From contig CASHTG010000001.1 in NCBI GenBank assembly GCA_949357655.1, forward strand, positions 2,108,001 through 2,172,000: a stretch of DNA of 64,000 nt, written 5' to 3'. Numbering within the stretch: the first letter of the stretch is position 1; every line of letters starts with the position of its first letter. This document shows, piece by piece, positions 38,709-49,817 of the stretch. The stretch is from Parascedosporium putredinis. Taxonomy: Eukaryota > Ascomycota > Sordariomycetes > Microascales > Microascaceae. The translations under genes were made by a program, and so were the position numbers. The notes beneath the pieces are model-generated. The model searched no databases. It was not told the origin of the DNA and worked only from the letters and a program-made list of their open reading frames with translations.

Positions 38709-40090
38709 CTAGATCTTAGTCGGGGCGGCATCGCGCTTCCAGCCCTTGGATCTCATGCTGCTCTCAACAGCCTTCCAGATGGCTTCGACAACCTCCTTGT
38801 CTCTGAACCTCGCGGCATCGGGGGCGTCCCTCCACCGATCCACCGCGCAGGCAATGACGCGGTGGCCCCAGCTCGCGACGCTGTCGGGGGCTTGTCCCCT
38901 TTCCAACCGACGTAGACGCCGAGCACGTGCTTGAACAGCTCGCTAGGCGTGGACCACTTGTAGCTCTTGAACTGCCAGGCCTGGCCCGTCGTGAAGACGG
39001 CGACGACCCGGTTCCAGTACTCGGGCTTGAACTGCTCGGGGCCCTCGACGAGGATGAAGCGGATGGGGCGCGACGGGTCGATGTCCTTCATCATGCGCGT
39101 GACGTGGAGCATGTTGGTGCCGGTGCCGGGACCCTCGGGGGCGAGAACCGGCCGTCTTCGAGGAAGGAGCGGATATTGGTCATGCGAAGGAGTGAAGAGG
39201 CCGAAGGGGAGAGGAGAATGATGGGATCTGGCCGGCGGCTGGGAGCGCGTTGCTGGGATGACAGGGCGGGATCTGCTATGCCGCTCGTGCCGGGATGTTG
39301 AGGCTTCCTCTGTACGAAGACTGTGGCAAGCTTCCTAACGTGTGAAAAGTCCTATGGGTGGTGGAGAGAGGGGCTCTCGTTAGCGGCTATACGTAGATCT
39401 CATGCTCGGCGCGCCCCGGGCTATTTTGGGAGAAGGGGAGAGAGGGAAGAGGGTAGAGGTACGGGGACCGAAACTGCGTTCGAGGTCGGCTACGCCATGA
39501 TGCGACTTACCGTGGGCTTGATTCCCCTCAACACCGTGTTCCGATCTCCCATGCGCCTCTCGTGATTGTATATCGCCGCCATGCGCGGATCCAGCGTGCC
39601 CCTCCCAGACCTCGTCAGCCCAGTCGCGGCCGCGGCGGCGCCCTGGCCGCCGCATCGCCAGCCCTATCGCCCTCGAGCGGCTTAATGTACTCGCTCTCCT
39701 CGCTCGCGCCCTCGAGCCAGGCGATCAAGTCGAGACGCTCGACAAAGGCGAGGTTGTGCACGGCGGAGCCCTCGCCCCCGGCCGACGCGAGCTCGGCGTT
39801 GAGCTTGGCGGCCGACGCATTGTATTCGGGGATGGCCACCTCCCGGTTCAGCCAGGCAAAGTAGATGCTGCGCACATTGACGGCGTTTTCGCCGCCCGAG
39901 GTCGCGAACCGGGTCGAGGCCGCGACGGGGATGACGGCGTTGTTCGCGTGGGGGAAGCGGAGGTGGGTGGCCTGCGATAGAGGCACTTCGGGGGCGTTGA
40001 GGGGTCGGAGGAGGAGGTGGGAATGGCGGGTTGGTTGGCGGAGATGGATTGCCGTAGGAGGAGGAGGGGATCTTGGCCGGCGGACGCCAT
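38709..40090 (-). CDS. CDC73: Paf1 complex subunit Cdc73 (parafibromin homologue)
   Basis: Exon 1 is 40090-39511 and exon 2 is 39351-38709, with a 159-nt phase-0 intron. The N-terminus reads MASAGQDPLLLLRQSISAN, then IYFAWLNREVAIPEYNASA and NLAFVERLDLIAWLEGAS. The linker holds DPRMAAIYNHERRMGDRNTV. The C-terminal Ras-like domain has RPDPIILLSPSASSLLRM, HVTRMMKDIDPSRPIRFILV and WNRVVAVFTTGQAWQFKSYK, and ends SSMRSKGWKRDAAPTKI. Cdc73 couples RNA polymerase II to histone modification and 3'-end processing in the nucleus. The frame breaks four times: at GGGGG 39990-39994, near CCC 39641-39643, at GGGGG 39137-39141 and at GGGGG 38886-38890 (plus-strand coordinates). Adding one base at each makes exon 1 exactly 194 codons and exon 2 exactly 215, for 408 residues, a normal length. 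Confidence 0.92.
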
Positions 40091-41059
40091 GCTGAATCCG
40101 CTAAATGTGTTTTCCTCCCTTTTTCTTCTTGGTGGTTGTTTTGTTTGTCTTGGCTCTTTTCCGCGCACGCGAAGAGGTAGGCACGACGCGCTTTCTACCG
40201 CTTTTGCCAATGAGCAAAAGGCGCGAGCTAACTGTCTTCCCTCAGCGTCCCAATTTCTGCTAGAAGGGGAAAAAAGATTCGATGGAGGAGAGTGCGAAAA
40301 AGGTTCGAAGGGGCCTGCGGAAGGGCGCTCGAGAGGAAAGATACCGGGCGCGTTACGATTCGAGATAGAGCTGCTTTTTGTTAAAGGTAGATTGAGCCGT
40401 TGATGGGCTGGTGATGAGGTGAATGGGGGAGGACGTGGGCGAACAGGGTGGGAGTCGAGAGCGAGGCTGGCGATTTTGGAGGTCGAACACGGAAGCTGGG
40501 ATTTCGGTGGAGCTTTGTGCTTCAGCCAACCACAGTTCTCCTTCAGCCTCGCACACCACCCAACACACGCTCGCAATCAAGTACCATCGCCAACGCGGTG
40601 AGACCAGCAGCACGTTGGCATTCTCGGACCCTAGCCATTTGTCCCACGTATATATATATATGTATATAAACATCTATACATATCCTATCCGACTTCCTTC
40701 TTTTGTTTTTATTTAAAAGAGAATTGCCCAAAAATGAGAGAGAAAATGTGAAGGGCGAAAATAGAGAAGAAGTATTAAATATTTGTAGACAAATCCTGAA
40801 GACCACGACAGATATGCTGAAAAGGGGGCATTGAGGATAAGGGATGGCGAGAAGAAGAAAAAAGGGGGTGCGAAACCCAACGACAGAATCTTGATTCTAT
40901 AGTAGAAAGAACAGGAAAAGGAACACCGATATAAAATGGAAACAAGCGTAATGCGCCGAACCCAGAGCCGGTATCGTTTCACATCATACATCCCCATCCA
41001 GAACCCAAACCGACACTCTTGTGAATTCTAATCTTGGCGTCGTTTTGCGTCATTCGGGG
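40091..41059. other. Intergenic region, ribokinase 3' end to CDC73 5' end
   Basis: No gene is seen. A TA-rich alternating stretch lies at about 40650-40680. The half next to 40091 should hold the CDC73 promoter, since CDC73 is read leftward; the other half should hold the 3' region of the ribokinase gene, also read leftward towards this spacer. Confidence 0.4.
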
Positions 41060-42438
41060 CTACGCGCCCGCGTCGCACACCCGTTTTGCGGGCCTCTCGT
41101 CGGCGTGACCGTTCGTGTTTGGCCTCTTCTCGGGCACCGGGTCCAATTCGTCGTCGCTCAGAGCGTTGTTGGACGGCGAGTCCGCCTCGTCCTCCTCGAG
41201 GCCCTTGTCCAGCGACATGACGGACCCCGCCGCGCTATCAACCGCCAAGCTGTCCTTGGCCGAGCGCAGCGCCGCCAGGAGCTCATCGCGGCGCGAGTGG
41301 TCGAATCGTAGGTTGGGTAGAGTCAAGCGATCCAGGTGCGGTATGGAAGACGCCGCGCCCGCCGCCGTAACCGTCCAGCCTGCGGCGTGGGCCCCGTCCT
41401 CGATGGCGAAGGCGATGTTGAAGTTGTCCTTGTTTCGAGCCACGCCCAGCGCGTAGGCGCTGGTAAAGGTATCCCCGCGCCGTTCTTATCGACGACGGCG
41501 CCATGGAACTGTGCGGGCACGAAACCGAACTCGTGCTGGTGGTTAAAGTAGAAAGCACCCCTTGGTCCTAGCGTGATGATGACGTTCCTCACTCCCTTTT
41601 TCGCAAAGGAGTAGCCGGCTTTCCGCATATCCTCTTGAGTAAGCTCCCGCGCCGGATTCGCGTGGCCGAGGAGCATCCTACACTCCGTCTCATTGACGAT
41701 TAGGTGATCGAGGCCCTGGTAGACCTCCTCGGGTAGCTTCCTCACGGGCGTGGGGTTGAGCAAGACGGGTACCCCTTGCTTTGGCGACGGCAATGGTATG
41801 CAGCACGGTGGCGAGCTCAAGCTGAAGCTGGAGCACGACGACATCGGGTTTATTCCCGGGAATCGTATCCCCGATGTGCTCTGGCGTGAGCTTTTTGTTC
41901 GCGTTCAACGTCACAACCGCACGGCTCTCCCCATTCCCTTCCACCACGGTGATGGAGACGCCCGTGCTCTGGCCCTCGATTTTCCTGACGTGTGAGCAGT
42001 CTATATTGTGTGACTCGAGAGTCGCCCTAACTTGCTGTCCAAAGACGTCGTCTCCAACCGCACCCACCATGCCCACTCGCGCCAAGGGCCCTCGCTCGAG
42101 AGGAGCATGCCCCGGATGGACGTGGGCAATTTTAGAGCACGCTATCGCCTGGTTGGCGCCCCTGCCACCGACGGAAGAAGCGAAGCCATCACCCATCAAC
42201 GACTCACCGCCCCGGGGTATGCGCTGGACATAAGTAACCATGTCCATGCTTAGGGACCCGACCACGGTGATCTGCGGCGGGGAGAGTGCATCGGTTTCTA
42301 CATGTATGCAGGGTCAGCCAAGGGGTGCCCGGGAAAGGGTTTCGCGGGTATGGTGGGACAGGCAAGCGCGAGAAATGCAGGGCGAAAGGGGGGAGAGGGG
42401 AGGGGAAAATAGTAACCTTCTCCCTGCGCCAGGGCCAT
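41060..42438 (-). CDS. RBK1: Ribokinase (PfkB family sugar kinase)
   Basis: A 22-nt first exon (42438-42417, MALAQGE) joins across a 119-nt intron to exon 2 (42297-41060), restoring ALSPPQITVVGSLSMDMV at the start of the fold. The N-terminal signature VGGRGANQAIACSKI binds the sugar. The C-terminal active-site signature reads KNGAG then DTF-TSAYALGVARN, with the catalytic aspartate in GAGD. The enzyme phosphorylates D-ribose to ribose 5-phosphate with ATP in the cytosol. Two breaks occur. One near 41775-41785 (between VAKA and GVPVLLNPTPVRKLP) needs two added bases or one removed. The other, at CCCC 41473-41476 inside the GAGD motif, needs one base. The protein is then about 420 residues. The last 45 residues form an acidic then basic tail (SDDELDPVPEKRPNTNGH), which is longer than in typical ribokinases. 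Confidence 0.88.
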
Positions 42439-44721
42439 GTTTGCGCGCAAAACTGTTCCAATGGCGTAATAAATCCTGTCTCTATAGCGAAATCTGAAAA
42501 GACAGCACCTCGTGTGCGATGCAGAGCGGTAAAGGGTGGAAAGTCAAGTTGTGTGGTGCGCTTTTTGGTCGGGGAGCGTCGCGAAGGATCGAGTTCCGGG
42601 TGATGCGACCGAGAGAGCTCTTGCGCGCGCAGAAGCCCAGCTCACTTATTACAGCTCTCAAGCCCTCATTGAACTGGTCACACAGAGTTTGAAAATGCAA
42701 ACAAGGTTGACAAACATGCCACCGTCTCTCTTTTGGATGAATCCCCGAATAGATATTGTTAAGGATAAAAAACAAACAAACAATAGCCTCCAAGTACAAC
42801 GCTGTATTATGTAGGGAGGGAAATGGGACGTCTTTGGGGGTGAAAAAAAGAAAAGAAAAAGATACAAAAGAATTGAATGGTAAAGGGGCAATGCGACTTG
42901 CGACTTGGTGGTTAGACAGCGTGACACTCCTAAATTGAACCTGTCATGGTTGAAAATGGGATTTTAAGACAACATTGAACCCAGTCGATCCTCAATTCGA
43001 CGCCCTGAAGAATTGCTACAAGGGCTAATAGGCGATAGCGTACACCTAATGCCTACAGCTAGATGCAGAGATGCCAGGACCGAACGAGTTCATCGACTAC
43101 GAGAAGAGGAGCCCGGTTGAATGCGCTCCGTTGGCTCTAATGTAGCATAGTGTGGGTGTGGCAGTAGTGGATGTGATGTGGATGCCATTGGGAACCAAAG
43201 AGGAATGCCGACGCCACGTGAGGTTCAAATGCTCACCAGCCTACCTAGTATTAAGTTCGCCAAGTGCTCGAGCTTGGGAGCCCTGGTATTAAGCATCGTC
43301 GAGAACATGAATCGAATTGACCAGTTGCGGAAAGGGGGCCAGCCCACGGCATCGATATGAGATGTGCGATCGATCGATGGCGGGAATTTTCTCAGCTTTG
43401 CCGCCGGTGGTGTGTGGTGGGTGCTCCCCACAAGCTGACCTTGGCCAGGCCGGCCATCCAGTGTTTCTGGAACACAACCTAAAATGGAATAGCGCCCTCT
43501 TTTCGATCCGGCAAGGCTTGGTCGCCATCTCAATCTCGGCATGTTCAGCCCAGGGCATCGCCATCAGGCGCGAATGTTGGGGGCCCAAACCCGGTTGGCG
43601 ACCAATAACACCGATAGTAACACGCTCTTCTCCCTTGACAAGTTTAATAGACCATCTCATGTGTATGGATCCATAGATGTCTTTCTGCTCTGCCCACTCT
43701 TTACAGCTCGGTCGAGGGGCTCGCCCAGGAATCTTCCCTAGGGATTGGCAAGCTCGCCGGCAGGCTACCGGTGCAAATTTCCGAATACTAATTTTAGTAA
43801 AGTTTTTATAAATATCGCAGGGATCTGATTGCATGGACGAGCCTGCAAATTTCCGCGCCACTTCTCTTTTCTATAACACCAGATATCGTCGATACACGGG
43901 CCGAGATCTCTAACGAACTCGTACCTCTTTGTTCCTAGGGGACCTGAGAAGGGCTTCTGAACCCTCTTCGTCCCATGTGATGGATCGAGCAATGCGTTGG
44001 CTCCTTGCCTTGCGCGACTAGATTGCGGCCTTACGCCGCCTCAGGGTGATGCTTCATCAAAACCGCATGTCGATTCCGGTTTGCGAAGATGCGGCGCCTT
44101 GGAGACGCGAGGAAAACTACGGCTTCCGGGGCCGTAGCTGCCCTCACTGATGAAACCTGCCTTCTCGAAGCTTCCCCTTTGCAGCGAGGTCACAATGGGC
44201 TCTTGTTCCGAAAGAATGACGTGTGTACCATGGGTCTTGCCGTGCTCTTCACTGGCCATCACCTGTCCCATCTGACTCATGTTGGTATACCTCGGTGGAG
44301 GGGCGAGAATAGTGCACGATAGTTGAGAAAACCACCTTGCAAACTAGCGGTGGGAATTGGGAATCTACTTGTTGGCAGTACCATCAATTGTTTTCCCTCA
44401 GCCGTTTTTCTCATCAACCACCAGCCCTCTCGCTTCAGTCGTTCCTTCCTTTACTTAGGGCAGCTACACGTTCTCTACGCCACGTCCTCTACGCCACGAG
44501 AACCTGTGACTTGTGTTCTTTGACCGAGTGTCCGAGTAGAATAACACCTATCATGCACCTATCATGGCTCGCTTCAAAGGACGTCGGCCCCAAGGGCTAG
44601 GATGAGTATAATCTTGGGCATCGTCGTATTCAAACCTCACTCTTTTTAAGCTCAACCCGCCGCCTTGTTCAAAGAATAGATATATATGTATATAAAAGCA
44701 CCCGCAACTCCTTCAATGGCA
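42439..44721. other. 2.3-kb intergenic region between ribokinase and ENP1
   Basis: No gene is supported. Open frames of 80-190 codons occur on both strands (largest 43289-43861 minus) but overlap one another and show no domain. A 12-bp direct repeat (CTCTACGCCACG) occurs twice near 44474-44498. The region must hold the ribokinase promoter at its left end and the ENP1 3' region at its right end. Confidence 0.4.
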
Positions 44722-46252
44722 TTAGTCGATAGCCATAGTATCATCTCCATCAAATGGCGCCGCCTCCTGGGGTAACGGGACACCCCGCCCTCGGCCTGCG
44801 AGCAACTCCTTCCGGATCTCAGGGCCGATAGCCGAGTGGCCGTGGGTGAGGAGGAGGTCGAGAAGTGCCTCTCGCTGATCCTCCGTGATGTCGTTTCGGT
44901 ACTTTTGGGCGAATTCAGGAAGCACTGGTGCCATATGACGGAAGCTTCCTCCTCGCGGGGGCTTCCTCGCCCATCAAGCCAGCCAAATCGCTCTCTTGGA
45001 CAGACGCGGGATCTACGCTGCGGAATCGGAGAAAGTCTACATATCGTTGGGATGGCGGTTAGTTTCATTAGAGACTTTCCTAATCCGGGCCGAAAAGCCA
45101 AAACTTACGGAAGACAAGGGCATCGATAACTTGATAAGGAAGGGCATAGCCCTTTCGGAGGAGGGTGTGGACGAGAATGTTGGTGGCGCCGCCTCCTCGG
45201 TTCCCTGGGACGCCTCCTGGGCTGCGATATCGCAAAGACCCTTGATCGCCGCAGCAGAGTGCAGCACGGGGATATGATGCCTCCGTAGGACACCAGCGAT
45301 AATTGTGGCCTCGCGGAGAGTGCAAGTACCTCCTCCGACGAGGGGAAGAGGAAGCCCTTGAAAATGCAGAGGGTTTGAAAAGCGCCCTCTCTAGGGCCTT
45401 GAACAGATGAGGGTTGAGTTTCTTGTTCTCGTAAATGTCCTCCTTGACCTTCTCCAGTAGCACCATCTCGAGGAACCGTTGAACGACAATGGCCTTGCTC
45501 GCAACGAACACGCGAGTCACGGCATCGCAAGCGTTGGCGCTCCACTCCTCGGGCTTCGTGATGTGCAGAATCTCCTCCCAATGCGGCACGGTGGGTAGGA
45601 TCTTCATGGGCTTCGGGATCGGTCCGGACCGGTGGCGCGAGAGAATCAGGCCGACCTTGGTGTATACGTCTACAACCTTGGGGGATCTCAAAGTCCTCGG
45701 GGATACCGACATCGGCGCGCGCCTCGGCGGCCTCGTGGGCGTAAATCTTTTCCAGGATCAAATCGGCCAGGTTCGTAGGCTCTTCGCTGTCTTCCGCCGC
45801 TCCCTCGGGGGTCTGCGATCCCAGCCGTGCTTGAGCAGGTCATCGTCCTCTTCGGGCATGAACTTTCGGTAGGTTTCGAGATCGGTCGGGTCGACTTCGA
45901 TTTCTTCCACCTCCTCGTCCTCGTCGCCCCATACTTCGTCGTCGTCGTAAAACTTGTTATCCGCCGCAGTGTCGGCATCTATCCTCTCGTCGAAGGCGAA
46001 TAGGTCCTGGGGCTGCTGCGCGACCTGGGGTTTGGGCAGCTCATCCTCCGCCTCTCGGGCGAGGGCTTGGCTGATTTTGAGAATGTTCCGAGACGCCTTG
46101 GAGTCGACGAACCGGTCGCCATCCTCGTCCTTGCTGTCCCTGGCCTTCCTCTTGGGGGCCTTGGACCGGAGCGGCCCGGTGGATACTAGATCATCTTCGA
46201 GAGGATTGTGACGCCGCGAACGGGCAGAAGTCGGTGTGGTAGCCTTGGGCAT
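44722..46252 (-). CDS. ENP1: Bystin/Enp1, 40S ribosome biogenesis factor
   Basis: Exon 1 is 46252-45109 and exon 2 is 45036-44722, with a 72-nt intron. The acidic, NLS-bearing N-terminus (RSKAPKRKARDSKDEDGDRF) is followed by DPTDLETYRKFMPEEDDDLL. The bystin core then runs in pieces: VDVYTKVGLILSRHRSG, ILPTVPHWEEILHITKP, VQRFLEMVLLEKVKEDIYE, TLREATIIAGVLRRHHIPVL, SAAAIKGLCDIAAQEASQG, TNILVHTLLRKGYALPYQVI and, in exon 2, ITEDQREALLDLLLTHGHSA. Enp1 is a nucleolar and pre-40S component needed for 20S pre-rRNA maturation and export. Seven frame breaks are needed, at about 45807-45811, 45680-45684 (two bases), 45367-45371, 45333-45342, 45205-45210, and two in exon 2 near 44930-44948. With eight bases restored the phases close and length is 488 residues, near yeast Enp1 (483). 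It has the densest damage of any gene here. Confidence 0.88.
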
Positions 46253-46915
46253 CGCCTCTGCGGAATGTATGTATGTATGGTACGGGGGCGCACAGAGTCG
46301 AGAGTGTCGGCGATTTTACAATTTCGCTACAGGAAACTGAGCCGAAAACCGCGTATTCTTTTTTATTTATTTATTTTGTTATGCGTAGGTCTGCAAGTTG
46401 CTTCCCCAATCGTGTGTCGTCGAAAGGAACCTCTTTTTTTTTTTTTTTTCTCTCCCTCGCGCCTATCTTATCGGCCTTCCACTTTGGTGGGGTACCTTCT
46501 TCTTCTTCTTTTTTTTTTCCCGACCCTGGCTTTTGGTTGTCTTTTTTCTTTCCTTGAGGTCCCAAGGCCAACCCCGCAGTGCAGTCCCACAGTGGACGAG
46601 TATTATTACTGGCCCAAGCCCTCAATTGCTGTGTGCTCCTTGTGCTTCTCCGCTCACCGCCCGGCAAAATGGAAATTTTTGGAGGGGCAGAGGGAGGAAA
46701 GCGCAACCAGCTTCGGGCGCATTCTCTCATGCCCCGCCATAACCTCATAATATTATGCTCTTTGACTGATTCCTTGATTTCATCAATCCTTGGATGGTGG
46801 CTCGAAGGCATATCAATCACCCCAAAACAACAATTAGAATTTCTTCTCTCTCCAGACCAAATTTATCCACGTATTTCCATATATCAAAGCTCTTTCTAGT
46901 TGATCGCTGGCCGAA
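46253..46915. promoter_or_regulatory. Divergent promoter region between ENP1 and HGH1
   Basis: The 663-bp spacer lies between start codons facing away from each other. It contains a short (TATG)-type repeat at about 46265-46279, a T16 run at 46434-46449 and a second T-rich block near 46500-46520. Poly(dT) tracts are known nucleosome-disfavouring elements of fungal promoters. Both flanking genes serve the translation machinery. Confidence 0.55.
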
Positions 46916-48283
46916 ATGTCGGATACAGAGCTTCAGGAGGTCTGTGTCCTCGCAAGAATACTATCAACACTTACACTTCCAAGGCAGCCTCTTCGTTCCA
47001 GTGAAGCTCATGGGAAACCATGCGCACCTCGCTGTATCCCATGCACACATGTAACGACTCGCTCGCTAACATTTCCCCTCTCGATTAGCTCGTAGACTTT
47101 ATTGCCCATCCGAACCCCCAGGTTCGCCTCGGCGCAATCGAGGGTGCAGTTCCTTATTCCTTGTCCCATCCTTCGATTTTCAAAGCCGAGAATCTCCGCC
47201 ACATCCGCAACTTGAAGGTCCTCGTACGAGACCATCCTGTAGGTTTGGCGCCACATCTCTTCTTTTCCTCTTTTTGTTTCTTCTTGTTCAGGATGCTCTT
47301 GAATACGGGCCCGACGACTAACATCTCGGCGGCTAGAGGATCGCGAAAAGCGCCTTGACAATATTAGTCAACCTTACCGGCGATCAAGATGTTCTCAAAG
47401 TCGTAGCGACAGATGATGAGTTCCTAGGACTTATTTTGGAAAAGATAGTGGTATGCGTTTCATGACCTCCTCCGGATGCTTCTCACCGATCAAAGCAGGC
47501 GTACTAACATCCGCGGAGACCGCCGACGAGAGCAACGCGGACCTCATAGCTATGCTTCTCGCCAACCTCAGCAAATGGGATGGGATGAAGGGCATTCTGG
47601 ACAAGAAACAAAAGGCGCCCGAGGCCCTCAACTCCAACGACCTCGTCATGAATCAACTCCTCGACCTCTTCGTTAAGGGCATGGACGGCACCTACAACAA
47701 GAACGCCAACTTTGACTACCTAGCCTACGTTTTCGCGGACCTCGCCAAGCACACCGAGGTGCAGAAACACTTTGTCGAGCGACAGGAATACGACGACGAG
47801 ATTCCCCTGACGAAGATCAAGGTCTTTACCGAGCACAAGTCGCATACTCGACGCAAGGGTGTTGCGAGCACCCTTAAGAACGTGGCGTTTGAGATTTCCT
47901 CCCACCCTTCTTTCCTTGACGAAGACGCGATGAATATTCTCCCCTACCTTTTGCTTCCCATCGCTGGGAATGAAGAATACGATGACGATGACATGTTGGA
48001 TATGCTTCCCGACTTGCAGCTCCTACCGCCCGATAAGCAGAGGGATCCTGACCCCGAGATTGTCTTGACCCACGTCGAGACACTGACCATCCTCACGACA
48101 ACGCGATCCGGGAGGGACCTGATGCGGCAAGTCAAGGTCTATCCTCTAATTCGAGAAACACACATGCACGTTAATCACGACGGTGTGAAAGATGCGTGCG
48201 AGAGGCTGGTCAATGTGCTGATGAGGGATGAGGCTGAGGACGAAGGTGCTGATGATGACGACAACGAACTTGTCGAAGTATAA
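46916..48283 (+). CDS. HGH1: HGH1 homologue (eEF2-folding co-chaperone)
   Basis: Four exons, 46916-46939, 47089-47238, 47337-47450 and 47519-48283, each a whole number of codons, give 350 residues. The 8-residue first exon (MSDTELQE) joins LVDFIAHPNPQVRLGAIEGA, the usual start of the armadillo-like Hgh1 fold (DUF383 followed by DUF384). Later segments include LTILVNLTGDQDVLKVVATD, NADLIAMLLANLSKWDGM, DYLAYVFADLAKHTEVQKHF, SHTRRKGVASTLKNVAFE and ILPYLLLPIAGNEEYDDDDM. The C-terminus is acidic. Yeast Hgh1 works with the CCT/TRiC chaperonin to fold elongation factor 2. The first donor reads GTCTGT, which departs from the usual GTRNGT. No frameshift is present. Divergent from ENP1. Confidence 0.9.
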
Positions 48284-48814
48284 TTGGTACGAGAGCTGTC
48301 TCGCGTGTCTTTGGGATCTGGAGTGATAAAAACAGGCCCGTTGGCGCAGCGGGATGTGCTTCTGGGCCTTGCATATTGCCTGTTATCGCTCCCCTTTTTC
48401 TCTCTTTTCGTTCGCTATACTCCCGTTGTCGGTTCTGGGGTTCCAAATGTTGCTGGCTGCATAGGCGCAACCGTCCAGTGCTCTTTGTTTGAGCCTGTAT
48501 ATACATTGAATAGACGGACAGGCTCCCCATCCATTCGAGAACGCGTACAAAACTCATACATTCATGAATGTACCCTCCGCTCGGATTCGGAACTAAGGAC
48601 CCAATCGGCCGGGTGTATTAATAACCTACCCCTCTCTCCACACTTTACATCTCCCCTCGCCTCCATTCCCTTGGACCTCGTGGTAGCCAACTTTATGATG
48701 CATCCATAACGCATCACCAGCAGCCTACCTATCAAATAATAATAAAAAGAACAAAGGAAAGAAAGGCAGTATACGCCCCTCGTCCCCATCACCTACCGCA
48801 CAACCATAAACAAG
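48284..48814. other. Intergenic region between HGH1 and the DUF427 gene
   Basis: These 531 bases have no recognisable gene. They should hold the HGH1 3' region and the promoter of the small downstream gene. Confidence 0.4.
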
Positions 48815-49296
48815 ATGAAAACCGGCCTTGCGAAAGCCACAGTGGGGAAACCGTCCTTGCCGAGACTTCCTCGTGGCATGAAATCGAGGAAATGTCTACT
48901 TCCCTCCCAGCAGCATCTCCCGCGACCACTTCGAGTCGACAGAGCTCAAGACCTGGTGCGGATGGAAGGGGAGGCGAGTTACTACACGGTTAAGGCAGGC
49001 GGTAAGGTGGAACCGGTCACTTGTCTTCTGTTGTGACGTACGTGTCATACATACTAACCATACACATGGGCATGGAATAATAGATGCCGTCTTGACCAAC
49101 GCTGCTTGGTACTATTCTGACCCGATGGAAGCGGCCAAGGCAATCAAGGACCACGTCGCTTTTTGTAAGTGCTGCACCAGTACAGCACATGCCCTAGGCC
49201 ACTTTCTCATCGCACTTCACCTAAAAACCAGCTAACAAATTGGACGGAATAGACAAGAACAAGGTCACTATCACGGCAACTGAGGGTAGCGGTTGA
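48815..49296 (+). CDS. Small DUF427 domain protein
   Basis: Exons are 48815-49001, 49084-49164 and 49253-49296; both introns have GT-AG ends and CTAAC-like branch sites. The protein contains the DUF427 core: VYFPPSSISRDHF, TELKTWCGWKG, EASYYTV, NAAWYYSDPMEAAKAIKDHV and AFYKNKVTIT. DUF427 proteins are short beta-rich proteins common in bacteria and fungi with no settled biochemical role. Three single-base losses are needed in exon 1, at GGGG 48834-48837, near 48886-48890 and at GGGG 48968-48971. With them restored the total is exactly 105 codons (104 residues), the usual size. The reading was chosen because all three frames contribute consecutive pieces of one family. Confidence 0.8.
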
Positions 49297-49817
49297 AAGG
49301 GGGAGCTTGGTGTGCAGCAAAGATCCATGTCTCGACTGCGTGATTACGAATCAACAGTAGTATCGTCTAAACTCTTTCATTCAATGCTATGGCTGGACGA
49401 AAATAGGAGAAACATAAATGCTTGAAGAAATAACTCCACAAAAAAAAGAATATGCAATGGAAATGGGCACATGATGTGTTGCCTGGTATGTAGCCGTATC
49501 TGGTCGGACTTCTATCATGGGGAATTATCCTCTCAATCGACAACTTGGGGGTATATGTAGTAATATGTAAATGCCGGCGTCAAGCGGACAGCAGGCAGCA
49601 CCAAAGAAATCTCAACCTGCGTCCCCCTCCCTCTTACAAACTCTGTAGGGCAGATTCGCCAGATGTGTGGGCGCACGGCCGTCGTAATTCGTGTAATCGT
49701 CTATGTCTGTCTTGCGCCTTGTGTGTGTGATTTTTTTGTTCTTTTTAGCTTATAAATCTGAGCCTGTTGATGCAGGGGCCTTCGATACCGCTCTCGGCCG
49801 GCCCAGGCACTTTCATT
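49297..49817. other. Convergent 3' spacer, DUF427 gene and DUF221 gene
   Basis: These 521 bases between two facing stop codons hold no recognisable gene and probably contain both 3' untranslated regions. Confidence 0.4.
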